Below are positions 7,941-16,123 of a stretch of DNA of 64,000 nucleotides, in pieces. The stretch spans positions 2,327,680-2,391,679 of the forward strand of contig CP048470.1 in NCBI GenBank assembly GCA_025559845.1, in the 5' to 3' direction. The translations under genes and the position numbers were made by a program. The stretch comes from Agrobacterium tumefaciens. GTDB taxonomy: Bacteria; Pseudomonadota; Alphaproteobacteria; Rhizobiales; Rhizobiaceae. Within the stretch, counting starts at the first letter, position 1. Every line of letters begins with the position of its first letter. The notes beneath the pieces are model-generated. The model was not told where the DNA came from. It saw only the letters and a list, made by a program, of their open reading frames with translations, and did no database searches.

Positions 7941-7977
7941 AAAGCCTGCCGCACCTCCTCCCGCGGCAGGCTTTTTT
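7941..7977 (+). ncRNA. CcsR/cuckoo-type sRNA hairpin 4 with intrinsic terminator
   Basis: A twelve-pair stem (AAAGCCTGCCGC with GCGGCAGGCTTT) presents CCTCCTCCC at 7954-7962 and runs into a T-tract. It acts both as the last array member and as the transcription terminator of the unit. Confidence 0.82.
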
Positions 7978-7993
7978 GTTTCTCAAGACATCA

Positions 7994-8434
7994 TCAGTCG
8001 AATGCCATCATACCGATAGGTGTCACCGCACGTGTGCCATTCCGTTTGGCGACTGCATAAGCCAGGCATTGTTCGACGGCGTCGAAGGGAACAGGTTTTG
8101 TAATAACGCCTGCGCCGATCCCGAGATTAACAACCACTTCTGGATTTGCCGTCATGAAAATGACGATCACTCCGTCGTCAGACAGGCGCTTGGCGATCTC
8201 TGGACCTGTTTGACCGTCCGCCAGGTTCACGTCCACAAAGGCGATGTCGGCGTCACGACCGAGTGCGACAGCTTGTTCGAGCCGGTTGGCAATGCCGATC
8301 ACATCAGCGTCGTCTTCCGCCTGGAGAATGGAATCTTCAATGTCCATTGCAATCAGGAACTCGTCTTCGACGATCAGCACCTTGGGCTGCTTCACCATCA
8401 AATCGTTTCCGTGCTGGAGAATGTTCGCCAACAT
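7994..8434 (-). CDS. Single-domain response regulator
   Basis: A 146-residue receiver-only protein. The phospho-acceptor Asp68 (AFVDVNLADG), acidic pair in IVEDEF, Thr95 (FMTANP) and Lys113 (ITKPVPF) form a complete receiver active site. No output domain is present, so it should act through protein contacts or as a phosphate sink, as in DivK/CpdR-like or FixL-branch proteins. GGAGG lies seven bases before the ATG at 8434. It is convergent with the sRNA array and divergent from the short ftsZ gene; no histidine kinase is nearby. Confidence 0.88.
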   Translation of the reverse strand: MLANILQHGNDLMVKQPKVLIVEDEFLIAMDIEDSILQAEDDADVIGIANRLEQAVALGRDADIAFVDVNLADGQTGPEIAKRLSDDGVIVIFMTANPEVVVNLGIGAGVITKPVPFDAVEQCLAYAVAKRNGTRAVTPIGMMAFD

Positions 8435-8708
8435 ATGCTTGCCTCCATTGTGTGCTCTCTAGTCTCGGCAAGAGGCAAACACCTTTCACGGCAGGTCGTT
8501 CCAATTTGAGAGAAACATGGTGAATGGAGTGTAAACATTCTCGGTTTTGGGCTATCAACTGCGAAAGCGAAGCAGTTGATTCGGTTTGGTTTTCATCCGG
8601 GGGAAGTGGTCGGAGAAACATGCCTGCTACCGGACTTTCGCCTTTTTCCGCAGGCATTCCGGCCTCAACGCTCCGGAATCGAGAAGACTTAGAAAAGAGA
8701 ACCAGACG

Positions 8709-9671
8709 ATGAGCCAGTCACCGCACGCCTCTATTGCCCGCAATACGCCCAATATCGCCGTTGTCGGCGTCGGTGGAGGTGGCGGGAACGCAATCAACAA
8801 CATGATCGCCGAAGGTATCGGTGGCGTTGATTTCATTGCAGCCAATACGGACGCTCAGGCGCTGAAGAAAACCAATGCGCCGCGTCTGGTCCAGCTCAGC
8901 TCGGAACTGACAGGCGGCCTCGGTGCCGGTGCCGACCCAGAGGTCGGCCGGCAGGCTGCTCTCGATTCCCTTGACGAAATCATGGATCACCTGAGCGGCT
9001 ACGACATGTGCTTCATCACCGCAGGTATGGGTGGCGGCACGGGGACAGGTGCTGCGCCGGTGATTGCCGAAGCGTGCCGTGCCAAAAACATCCTGACGGT
9101 CGGTGTCGTCACGCTGCCATTCAGTTTCGAAGGCGCTCGTCGCATGCGGGCAGCGGAGTACGGTTTCTCAAATCTGCTTAACACCGCCGATACCGTGATC
9201 GTCATTCCCAACCAGAACCTTTTGCGAATTGCGGATGCGGGAACGACATTCGAAAATGCGCTCAAGACCGCGGATAAGGTTCTTTCACTCGGTGTAAGGT
9301 GTATTACCGATTTGATCCTGCGCGAAGGTCTTGTGAACCTCGACTTCGCAGACGTCCGATATGTCATGAAGAACGGTGGACGTGCGTTGATGGGAACGGC
9401 GCAAGCCAAGGGCGAGAAGCGTGCTTCTGAGGCGGCTGCTGCTGCGATCGCCAATCCACTGCTCGGCGAGCCTTCCCTGAAAGAAGCGCGCGGGGCGCTG
9501 GTGTCTATTTCGGGCGGCAACGACCTGACCCTTTACGAGATTGACGAAGCAATGACGCTTGTCCGTGAAGCTGTCAGCGAAGAAACCGACGTCGTGATGG
9601 GTGCTTCGTTCGACCCGACCCTTGATGGCGGTTTCAAGATTTCGGTTGTTGCAACCGGCCTGCGGACCTGA
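8709..9671 (+). CDS. ftsZ: Short FtsZ homologue lacking the C-terminal tail
   Basis: A 320-residue tubulin-like GTPase. The tubulin signature GGGTGTG is at residues 108-114, and the T7 loop LVNLDFADVR keeps the catalytic aspartates. The protein ends straight after the second globular domain and has neither the linker nor the C-terminal peptide that binds FtsA/ZipA-type partners. Rhizobiales commonly carry such truncated paralogues beside a full-length cell-division ftsZ (for example FtsZ2 of Sinorhizobium). ATG at 8709 is chosen; the frame is open 123 bases further upstream without homology. A terminator follows. It may modulate filament assembly rather than drive division. Confidence 0.9.
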   Translation: MSQSPHASIARNTPNIAVVGVGGGGGNAINNMIAEGIGGVDFIAANTDAQALKKTNAPRLVQLSSELTGGLGAGADPEVGRQAALDSLDEIMDHLSGYDMCFITAGMGGGTGTGAAPVIAEACRAKNILTVGVVTLPFSFEGARRMRAAEYGFSNLLNTADTVIVIPNQNLLRIADAGTTFENALKTADKVLSLGVRCITDLILREGLVNLDFADVRYVMKNGGRALMGTAQAKGEKRASEAAAAAIANPLLGEPSLKEARGALVSISGGNDLTLYEIDEAMTLVREAVSEETDVVMGASFDPTLDGGFKISVVATGLRT

Positions 9672-9701
9672 TCGCCACAAACCGACATTTTCCGAATAAA
9701 A

Positions 9702-9738
9702 AACAACCGTTGCGGATAATTTCGCGACGGTTTTTTTA
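9702..9738 (+). terminator. Intrinsic terminator after the short ftsZ gene
   Basis: AACCGT-T-GCG pairs with CGC-G-ACGGTT around a nine-base loop, followed by a run of T. It ends the ftsZ transcript before the GntR regulator gene. Confidence 0.8.
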
Positions 9739-9821
9739 TTTGTGCCGCATGATTGTTTCACCATAAGCGGTGAAGAGCGCGTCGTCAGCGTTGATAACAA
9801 AAAAATATGATCGTACACTTT

Positions 9822-9831
9822 ATGTCGACAA
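9822..9831. promoter_or_regulatory. FadR-type operator candidate upstream of the GntR gene
   Basis: ATGTCGACAA fits the FadR/FCD-subfamily consensus TNGTNNACNA except at its first base. It lies 14 bases upstream of the regulator start codon, suggesting autorepression. Confidence 0.55.
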
Positions 9832-9844
9832 AAAGGATTCAAAG

Positions 9845-10543
9845 ATGAAGGATACAGGTGCTTCTGCCGAGCGCAAGCGCGGCTCTGGCGTAAAGATGGT
9901 CTACGATCTGCTGCGCGACGAAATTCTCGACCTGGTGTTGCCGCCAGGCAGTCCTATTGATGAAGTTCAACTCGCCGAGCGGTTCAAAATGTCCAGGACT
10001 CCCATTCGGGAGGCGCTGGTTCGCCTTTCCGGTGAGGGGTTGATCGATACGTTGCCGAACAGGTCGACAATGGTGTCAAACATCGATTTCCTCAACATGC
10101 ACACCTATTTCGATGCGTTGGTGCTGATGTATCGCGTCACCACGCAGCTTGCCGCCCAGTATCATCGGCCAGAGGATCTCGTCGGTATCCGCGCACACCA
10201 GGCGGAGTTTGCTAAAGCTGTCGAAAAGCAAGACGCGCTCGCAATGATATCGACCAACGCAGCCCTCCATCTTGCAATCGCCGAAGCTGGCCGTAATCCG
10301 TATTTCATCACGCTCTTCAAGCGCCTGCTTGATGAGGGACGACGGATCCTGCGGCTATATTATCAGTCTTATGAAGACCGGCTGCCGAAACGCTACGTGG
10401 AAGATCATGATGAAATGATTGCCGCGATCGCCGCGCGCGACATTGTTCTTTCCGAGAAACTTGCCCGTGAGCATGCCGAGCAAATTGTGCGGCAAGTGCA
10501 GAAATTACTGGTGCGTGAAGATCGACTGGAAATATCGCTCTGA
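9845..10543 (+). CDS. GntR-family (FadR subfamily, FCD domain) regulator
   Basis: A 232-residue regulator with an N-terminal winged helix (about residues 15-80, including LAERFKMSRTPIREALVRL) and an all-helical FCD ligand domain (95-215), whose metal-binding pattern of Asp and His residues is consistent with binding a small carboxylate. ATG at 9845 follows AAGGAT; the frame stays open 75 bases upstream. TNGTNNACNN sites lie before this gene, the deaminase, the reductase and the transporter operon, so it is the best candidate for control of the hydroxyproline-like cluster. The effector is inferred to be an imino acid or pathway intermediate. Confidence 0.88.
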   Translation: MKDTGASAERKRGSGVKMVYDLLRDEILDLVLPPGSPIDEVQLAERFKMSRTPIREALVRLSGEGLIDTLPNRSTMVSNIDFLNMHTYFDALVLMYRVTTQLAAQYHRPEDLVGIRAHQAEFAKAVEKQDALAMISTNAALHLAIAEAGRNPYFITLFKRLLDEGRRILRLYYQSYEDRLPKRYVEDHDEMIAAIAARDIVLSEKLAREHAEQIVRQVQKLLVREDRLEISL

Positions 10544-10555
10544 CTTGTCGATTTC

Positions 10556-10565
10556 TTGTCGACAA
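10556..10565. promoter_or_regulatory. FadR-type operator upstream of the deaminase gene
   Basis: TTGTCGACAA is a perfect palindrome between the GntR gene and the DHDPS-family gene, about 90 bases before the latter's start. It shares the TGTCGACAA core with the 9822 site. Confidence 0.6.
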
Positions 10566-10653
10566 ATAAAATACAAGACGATAATGTGTCCTTCGAAAGG
10601 GTGGCGCAGGCGCGCGCCCGTAGCCACGAACAGACATTGATGAGGAGCTTGTA

Positions 10654-11619
10654 ATGACGGCCAGCATTTTTTCTGGTGTGATCCCTGCGCTGATGACGCC
10701 CTGCAAGGACGATCGTACCCCTGACTTCGACGCGCTCGTCCGTAAGGGCAAGGAACTGATCGCGGACGGTATGTCTGCCGTTGTTTATTGCGGTTCGATG
10801 GGCGACTGGCCGCTTCTGACTGATGCACAGCGCATGGAAGGCGTGGAACGCCTGGTGAAGGCAGGTATTCCGGTGATCGTCGGAACCGGTGCCGTCAACA
10901 CGGCATCCGCAGTGGCCCATGCAGCGCACGCACAGAAGGTTGGCGCGAAGGGGCTGATGGTCATCCCGCGCGTTCTGTCGCGCGGTTCGGTCATTTCCGC
11001 TCAGAAAGCACATTTCAAGGCGATCCTTGCTGCCGCCCCTGAAATTCCTGCTGTGATCTACAACAGCCCGTATTATGGTTTTGCAACGCGCGCCGATCTT
11101 TTCTTCGCGCTGCGCGCAGAACACAAGAACCTCGTCGGCTTCAAGGAATTCGGTGGCCCGGCAGACATGCGTTATGCTGCCGAAAACATTACCAGCCGTG
11201 ACGATGAGGTTACGTTGATGATCGGCGTTGATACGGCCGTTTTCCACGGCTTCGTCAATTGCGGTGCGACGGGTGCGATCACCGGTATCGGTAACGTTCT
11301 CCCGAAGGAAGTCATCCACCTTTGCAATCTGTCGCAGGCTGCCGCGAAGGGCGATGCCGATGCGCGCGCACGTGCGCTTGAACTCGAGCAGGCACTGGCC
11401 GTACTGTCGTCGTTCGACGAAGGCCCAGATCTCGTTCTCTACTTTAAGCACATGATGGTGCTGAAGGGAGACAAGGAGTATTCGCTGCACTTCAATGAAA
11501 CGGATGTTCTGTCCGACAGCCAGCGTGGCTACGTAGAGGCACAGTTCAAGCTGTTCAACAGCTGGTATGCCGACTGGAGCAAGCTACCCGGTGCAGTGCA
11601 GGCCTGCAAGGCTGCCTGA
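10654..11619 (+). CDS. DHDPS/NAL-family enzyme, probable pyrroline-4-hydroxy-2-carboxylate deaminase
   Basis: A 321-residue class I aldolase-fold protein. The Schiff-base lysine is Lys164 (GFKEFGG) and the active-site tyrosine Tyr136 (YNSPYYG). CGSMGDWPLLT near residue 46 replaces the GTTGE of lysine-biosynthetic DapA and resembles deaminases of the bacterial trans-4-hydroxyproline pathway, which convert the pyrroline intermediate to alpha-ketoglutarate semialdehyde and ammonia. GAGGAG precedes the ATG. The partner aldehyde dehydrogenase is not in the window. Substrate assignment rests on motif and neighbours, so another keto-acid lyase or dehydratase is possible. Confidence 0.8.
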   Translation: MTASIFSGVIPALMTPCKDDRTPDFDALVRKGKELIADGMSAVVYCGSMGDWPLLTDAQRMEGVERLVKAGIPVIVGTGAVNTASAVAHAAHAQKVGAKGLMVIPRVLSRGSVISAQKAHFKAILAAAPEIPAVIYNSPYYGFATRADLFFALRAEHKNLVGFKEFGGPADMRYAAENITSRDDEVTLMIGVDTAVFHGFVNCGATGAITGIGNVLPKEVIHLCNLSQAAAKGDADARARALELEQALAVLSSFDEGPDLVLYFKHMMVLKGDKEYSLHFNETDVLSDSQRGYVEAQFKLFNSWYADWSKLPGAVQACKAA

Positions 11620-11770
11620 TCGCCAGCTCATCGCTCTCTTCGCTTTATGGCTCCGGGCTCTGGTCCGGGGCCCTTTGGCATGACGAACGTCAATGCTGTT
11701 TAGTTAAGTCCCAGGCAGGTTGTCACGGACGGTGCGGTGCCGAGGCCCCATCAAATCGTCGCGCGAAAGA

Positions 11771-11800
11771 AAGGCCCGTCATGCGGGCCCTTCGTTTTTT
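11771..11800. terminator. Bidirectional terminator between the deaminase and reductase genes
   Basis: AAGGCCCG-TCATG-CGGGCCCTT followed by CGTTTTTT lies between two convergent genes. The T-run favours stopping plus-strand transcription; A-rich sequence on the other side allows the reverse as well. Confidence 0.75.
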
Positions 11801-11813
11801 GCGAGATAAGCGG

Positions 11814-12851
11814 TCACGAGACCGCATCTAGACCTCTTTCGAGAAGGTGATTGAGGCTCGATCGCTCTGCTTCTGTCAATGTGATCCCTTCGCTTTCGGA
11901 TTTGGCTCTTGCGGCGAAACGGCGGCCTGACGAGAGGCGGGCGCCTTGTCCGACGATCGCTTCAAAAAGGATTTCCGCGCGCTGGAACGGATCTCCAGGG
12001 CGGCCCTTTGCAAAGGCTTCCGGCGAGAAGGCAATGATCAATTCACCGTGGAACGGTGCGAGTGTGGTTGTGCCGAGATAGTCGAGGACCTCAGGACTTG
12101 TCAGGTCGCCAATCATGATGCCAGCGAGAAGTTCGATCATCGTGCCGATTGCGGACCCCTTGTGTCCGCCAAAAGGCAACATCGAGCCGTCGAGGGCGGC
12201 ATCCGGGTCCGTCGTTGGGTTACCATCGCGATCGATGGCCCATCCTTCCGGCAGTTGCTTGCCAGCGCGCCGGTGCAATTCGATCTCACCGCGTGCCGCA
12301 ACAGAGGTGGCAAAGTCAAACACATAGGGTGGCTGATCCTTGCGCGGCCACCCGAACGCGAACGGGTTGGTTCCAAGAAGCGGCTTGTTGCCTCCAGTCG
12401 GGGCGACGGTTGCGTAGCTCGGGCACATGACAAGACCGGCGAGGCCGTTCGTCGTCAATCCCTCGACTTCTGGCCATAGGGCCGAGAAATGCGTGCAGTC
12501 GTTGATCACAAGCGCTGCGACGCCAAGCCGGCGGGCACGCTCCACCAGGACCGGAAGTCCGAGTTCATAAGCGGGATTGGCAAAGCCGCCCCGGGCGTTG
12601 ACCTTGACGATCGCGGTACCGTCATCGGGCAGTATTTCCGGCACGGCGTCCGGCTTGACCTTTTTGGCCTTCACGGTGCGCAGCGCGCCTTCAATCCGGA
12701 AAATACCATGAGATTTGCAGGCATCGCGCTCTCCCGCGACAATAACCCTTGCAAGAGCCCCGGCCTGGATCGCGTTCAGTCCGGCCTTCAGAAAAATCGC
12801 CTCAACCCGTTCGCTAAGGGCAGTGATCGTGAGATTCGTTTGACCTGTCAT
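11814..12851 (-). CDS. Ldh2/DpkA-family reductase, probable delta1-pyrroline-2-carboxylate reductase
   Basis: A 345-residue NAD(P)-dependent oxidoreductase of the malate/L-lactate dehydrogenase type 2 family. The catalytic histidine lies in CKSHGIFR (His48), and the cofactor/substrate stretches TNPFAFGWPR and PFGGHKGSA are present. Members reduce cyclic imines such as delta1-pyrroline-2-carboxylate to L-proline. ATG at 12851 follows AGAGGTAAT; the frame is open 120 bases further. Neighbouring aconitase X, expected to make the imine from cis-3-hydroxy-L-proline, supports this activity over ureidoglycolate or lactate dehydrogenase. Confidence 0.82.
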   Translation of the reverse strand: MTGQTNLTITALSERVEAIFLKAGLNAIQAGALARVIVAGERDACKSHGIFRIEGALRTVKAKKVKPDAVPEILPDDGTAIVKVNARGGFANPAYELGLPVLVERARRLGVAALVINDCTHFSALWPEVEGLTTNGLAGLVMCPSYATVAPTGGNKPLLGTNPFAFGWPRKDQPPYVFDFATSVAARGEIELHRRAGKQLPEGWAIDRDGNPTTDPDAALDGSMLPFGGHKGSAIGTMIELLAGIMIGDLTSPEVLDYLGTTTLAPFHGELIIAFSPEAFAKGRPGDPFQRAEILFEAIVGQGARLSSGRRFAARAKSESEGITLTEAERSSLNHLLERGLDAVS

Positions 12852-12892
12852 TATTACCTCTGGAATGTCTTTCGTGTATTTCTGGATACATA

Positions 12893-12902
12893 AAGTATAC
12901 AA
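12893..12902. promoter_or_regulatory. FadR-type operator candidate upstream of the reductase gene
   Basis: AAGTATACAA keeps the GTNNAC core of the TNGTNNACNA consensus but departs from it at the first base. It lies about 42 bases before the reductase start codon. Confidence 0.45.
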
Positions 12903-13101
12903 AGCTACATGTGATGCAACGCGCGATTTTCGGGAGGCAAGCGTTCCTCGCAGCGGATGTGTCGCCGGCATGGTCAGGAAGTCGGATGGACAAACGGCAT
13001 GCCGCTGGTCCAGCCGCAGGGAAGCATGTCTGTTTTCAGAGCGTTAGTTCCGTTTGTTCGTGCAGACGGCCACGTCTTGTTCGCAGGTGCAAAAATTCTT
13101 T

Positions 13102-13111
13102 TTGTATACGT
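13102..13111. promoter_or_regulatory. FadR-type operator candidate upstream of ABC operon 1
   Basis: TTGTATACGT has the core GTATAC and lies about 90 bases before the binding-protein gene, inside the AT-rich promoter tract. Confidence 0.45.
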
Positions 13112-13200
13112 TTTGTATTTTTTATGTTGATTTCTCGTATTCTTGAGGAAATAGTGTTCTTGCCTTCAAGGGCAGACCAATTGCTGGGAGCAAATCAAGA

Positions 13201-14007
13201 ATGAGAAAAACGGTCATCTTCGCCGGCCTGCTGGCCGCCGCATCCGCCATGACACCGGCCAAGGCCGACAAACTCGACGACATCATTTCCTCGGGTACAC
13301 TGCGTTGCGCTGTTGTGCTCGATTTCCCGCCGATGGGTTCGCGTGACGCGAACAACAATCCGGAAGGCTTCGACGTCGATTACTGCAACGATCTTGCCAA
13401 GGCGCTCGGCGTTACTGCCGAAATCGTCGAAACACCCTTCCCAGAGCGTATTCCGGCTCTGATGTCTGGGCGTGTTGATGTGGGCGTTGCCTCGACGTCC
13501 GATACGCTGGAGCGTGCGAAGACTGTCGGTATGACCGTTCCGTACTTTGCATTCGAAATGGCTGTCACTGCCAACGACAAGTCGGGTATCAAGTCTTTCG
13601 AAGACATGAAGGGCAAGACAGTCGGCGCGACCGCAGGTACGTTTGAAGCAATTGCACTTGAAAACTCCGTCAAGGAGTGGGGTGCTGGCGAGTTCCGTCC
13701 CTATCAGACACAAGCCGATGTCTTCCTTGCGCTCAGCCAGGGTCAGATCGACGCAACGGTTTCCACATCGACTGTCGCGCAATCCAACGTCAAGAGCGGC
13801 AAATTCGGCGGTATCTCCGTTGTCGGTAAGGCGCCCTACGATATCGACTACGTTGCGCTCTTCACCAACCGCGACGAATACGGCCTCATCAACTACTTGA
13901 ACCTGTTCATCAACCAGCAGGTACGTACAGGTCGTTACGCCGAGCTTTACGAGAAGTGGGTGGGCGGCGAAGCGCCGTCGCTCGCTGTTAACGGCGTCTA
14001 TCGCTAA
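13201..14007 (+). CDS. Polar amino acid ABC transporter binding protein (system 1)
   Basis: A 268-residue family 3 solute-binding protein. The signal peptide ends after AKA (residue 22). The mature start KLDDIISSGTLRCAVVLDFP and the PEGFDVDYCNDLAKAL stretch are typical of amino acid binding proteins. It captures its ligand in the periplasm for the two permeases and ATPase that follow. Genes around it point to hydroxyproline or another imino acid as ligand; this is inferred from context only. A strong hairpin directly downstream (14022-14050) probably stabilises its mRNA so that it is made in excess. Confidence 0.88.
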   Translation: MRKTVIFAGLLAAASAMTPAKADKLDDIISSGTLRCAVVLDFPPMGSRDANNNPEGFDVDYCNDLAKALGVTAEIVETPFPERIPALMSGRVDVGVASTSDTLERAKTVGMTVPYFAFEMAVTANDKSGIKSFEDMKGKTVGATAGTFEAIALENSVKEWGAGEFRPYQTQADVFLALSQGQIDATVSTSTVAQSNVKSGKFGGISVVGKAPYDIDYVALFTNRDEYGLINYLNLFINQQVRTGRYAELYEKWVGGEAPSLAVNGVYR

Positions 14008-14021
14008 TCAGGACTTTTTGA

Positions 14022-14050
14022 AACGGCGCGATCAACATGATCGCGCCGTT
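14022..14050 (+). repeat. Intercistronic hairpin after binding protein 1
   Basis: AACGGCGCGATC pairs perfectly with GATCGCGCCGTT over a five-base loop. There is no T-tract, so it is more likely a 3'-end stabiliser or attenuator between the abundant binding protein and its permeases than a full terminator. Confidence 0.7.
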
Positions 14051-14076
14051 GATCGTTTCTGAAAGGTGAGACGGTT

Positions 14077-14742
14077 ATGTTTAATTACACGTTCCACTGG
14101 AACCAGGCGCTGAAGGCTTTGCCGCAGCTCTTGGATGGTGCGGTGGTGACGCTCCAGATCGCGATCCTCTCCATGGTGATCGGGCTGGCCTGCGCAATCA
14201 TGCTCACCCTGTTCCGGTTATCGGAAAATCGTGCTCTTGGCGCGTTTGCCGCGACCTGGGTCGAAATTGCCCGCAATACGCCGGCTTTGTTCCAGATCTA
14301 CATGGCGCATTTCGGCCTTGGTAACTTCGGTATCCACCTCAGCCCATACACGGCTCTGCTCGTTGGCATCGCCTTCAACAATGCCGGTTATCTCGCGGAG
14401 AATTTCCGCGGTGCTTTGAAAGCCATTCCCGATACCCAGACCCGGTCTGGCCGATCGCTTGGGATGACGTCGATGCAAACCTTCCGTCTGATCATTCTCC
14501 CTCAAATGCTTCGTGTCGCTTTCTTGCCGGCCACCAACCAGATGGTCTGGGCAATCCTCATGACCTCGCTTGGCGTGACTGTGGGAATGAATACCGACCT
14601 TGCGGGTGTTACCCAGGCGCTGAATGCCAAGTCATTCCGCACCTTCGAATTTTTCGCACTTGCAGCAGTCATCTACTACGTGATTGCCAAGATCGTCACG
14701 CTCGCCGCCAGGGTTCTGGCATGGCGTCTGTTCCGTTACTGA
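14077..14742 (+). CDS. Polar amino acid ABC permease (system 1, first subunit)
   Basis: A 221-residue HisM/GlnP-type inner-membrane permease with about five membrane segments. The coupling loop contains the EAA-like segment (NFRGALKAIPDTQTRSGRSL followed by GMTS). AAAGGTGAG precedes the ATG. It forms a heterodimeric channel with the next gene, 12 bases downstream. Confidence 0.88.
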   Translation: MFNYTFHWNQALKALPQLLDGAVVTLQIAILSMVIGLACAIMLTLFRLSENRALGAFAATWVEIARNTPALFQIYMAHFGLGNFGIHLSPYTALLVGIAFNNAGYLAENFRGALKAIPDTQTRSGRSLGMTSMQTFRLIILPQMLRVAFLPATNQMVWAILMTSLGVTVGMNTDLAGVTQALNAKSFRTFEFFALAAVIYYVIAKIVTLAARVLAWRLFRY

Positions 14743-14754
14743 GAGAGGTGAGCC

Positions 14755-15408
14755 ATGTTCGAAACCGCTCTCACCTGGAGTGATCTCGCCTTTCTTGCCA
14801 AAGGGGCAGGAATGACCCTTGCCGTTACGGCAGTTGCCGTTACGGCAGGTACGGTCATGGGGATTATCTTCGGTATTATCCGCGTTCAGCTCGGTGCATA
14901 TTGGTCGTTGCCTTTGACCTTCGTGCTTGATGTGTTCCGCTCTGTGCCGCTGCTCATCCAACTCGTGCTCGGCAATGCGTTTCAGTCGATCGCCAAGCTT
15001 GGCTGGCCGCCTTTCACCACGTCCTGTGTCGTGCTGTCGCTTTACACCGCAGCCTATTGCACAGAAATCGTCCGCGGCGGTATTTCCTCAGTGCCGTCCA
15101 ATACAAGGCGTGCCTGCCGATCTCTCGGCATGACGTGGTCGCAGGACATGCGTTATATCGTCCTGCCGCTTGCTACCCGCGTGTCACTCCCGTCGTGGAT
15201 CGGTCTGACACTCGGTGTCATGAAAGATTCTGCACTTGTGCTGTGGCTCGGCCTGATCGAGCTTTTGCGGGCGTCGCAAATCCTTGTCACCCGCCTCCAG
15301 GAACCGCTTACAATCCTTCTGATTTGCGGTGCCATCTACTTCATTATCAGCTTCCCCATCGCCCGGTTCGGCGGGTATCTCGAAAGACGGTGGTCCCCCA
15401 ATGATTGA
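14755..15408 (+). CDS. Polar amino acid ABC permease (system 1, second subunit)
   Basis: A 217-residue permease of the same family, with RGGISSVPSNTRRACRSLGM as the coupling-helix region and about five hydrophobic segments. GAGAGGTGA lies just before the start. Its end overlaps the ATPase gene by eight bases, indicating translational coupling. Confidence 0.88.
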   Translation: MFETALTWSDLAFLAKGAGMTLAVTAVAVTAGTVMGIIFGIIRVQLGAYWSLPLTFVLDVFRSVPLLIQLVLGNAFQSIAKLGWPPFTTSCVVLSLYTAAYCTEIVRGGISSVPSNTRRACRSLGMTWSQDMRYIVLPLATRVSLPSWIGLTLGVMKDSALVLWLGLIELLRASQILVTRLQEPLTILLICGAIYFIISFPIARFGGYLERRWSPND

Positions 15409-16123
15409 GATCGAAAACGTCCGTAAATCCTTCGGCCCACTGGAGGTTCTGAAGGGGATCAACCTCACCGTCAGCAAAGGCGAGGTAGTCACCATCATCG
15501 GTGGCTCCGGCTCTGGAAAGTCGACACTTCTCACCTGCATCAACGGTCTCGAACCAATCGACAGCGGCAAGATCGTTATTGACGGGACCGAGGTTCACGC
15601 CAAGACGACGGACCTGAACAGGCTACGCCGCAAGGTCGGCATCGTGTTCCAGCAGTGGAACGCCTTTCCCCACCTGACGGTCCTGGAAAACGTTATGCTG
15701 GCACCGCGAAAAGTGCTTGGGATTTCGAAAGAGCAGGCAGAAGAGATTGCAGTCAAGCAACTCACCCACGTCGGTCTCGGCGAGAAACTGAAAGTCTATC
15801 CGAACAGGATGTCTGGCGGTCAGCAGCAGCGAATGGCAATCGCCCGCGCGCTTGCGATGTCGCCAGAATACATGCTGTTCGACGAGGTGACATCGGCACT
15901 CGATCCTATGCTCGTCGGCGAGGTGCTCGATACCCTGAAAATGCTCGCTGAAGAGGGGATGACGATGATCTGCGTCACCCATGAAATGGCTTTCGCGCGC
16001 GATGTGTCGAACCGCGTCGCATTTTTCCATCAAGGGGTCATGGCCGAGATTGGAACGCCCGAGCAGCTCTTCGGGTCACCTCAACAGGCAGAAACACAGA
16101 AGTTCCTCGCGAGCGTCCGTTAA
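15401..16123 (+). CDS. Polar amino acid ABC ATPase (system 1)
   Basis: A 240-residue GlnQ/HisP-type ATPase. Walker A GGSGSGKST is at residues 34-42, signature MSGGQQQRMAIARAL near 133, and Walker B MLFDEVTSALDP near 155. ATG at 15401 (MIEIENVRKSF) gives the family start. The last base of its stop codon is the first base of the FAD oxidoreductase start codon, showing one transcript runs from transport into catabolism. Confidence 0.9.
   Translation: MIEIENVRKSFGPLEVLKGINLTVSKGEVVTIIGGSGSGKSTLLTCINGLEPIDSGKIVIDGTEVHAKTTDLNRLRRKVGIVFQQWNAFPHLTVLENVMLAPRKVLGISKEQAEEIAVKQLTHVGLGEKLKVYPNRMSGGQQQRMAIARALAMSPEYMLFDEVTSALDPMLVGEVLDTLKMLAEEGMTMICVTHEMAFARDVSNRVAFFHQGVMAEIGTPEQLFGSPQQAETQKFLASVR

Larger units (their letters stand above)
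12852..13200. other. Divergent promoter region between reductase and ABC operon
   Basis: Non-coding. It holds two GTATAC palindromes, one near each flanking gene, and an AT-rich tract at 13090-13145 that probably contains the promoter of the transporter operon. Nothing else was recognised in the central part. Confidence 0.5.

Noticed and set aside
7838..7962. CCTCCTCCC repeats considered as a CRISPR-like array
   Set aside because: The repeats are only nine bases long, spacing is irregular and each sits in its own hairpin loop; there are no cas genes. They fit the cuckoo RNA family.
12137..12433. Long frames antisense to the reductase gene
   Set aside because: They follow the high-GC third-position pattern of the real gene on the opposite strand and have no ribosome site or domain.
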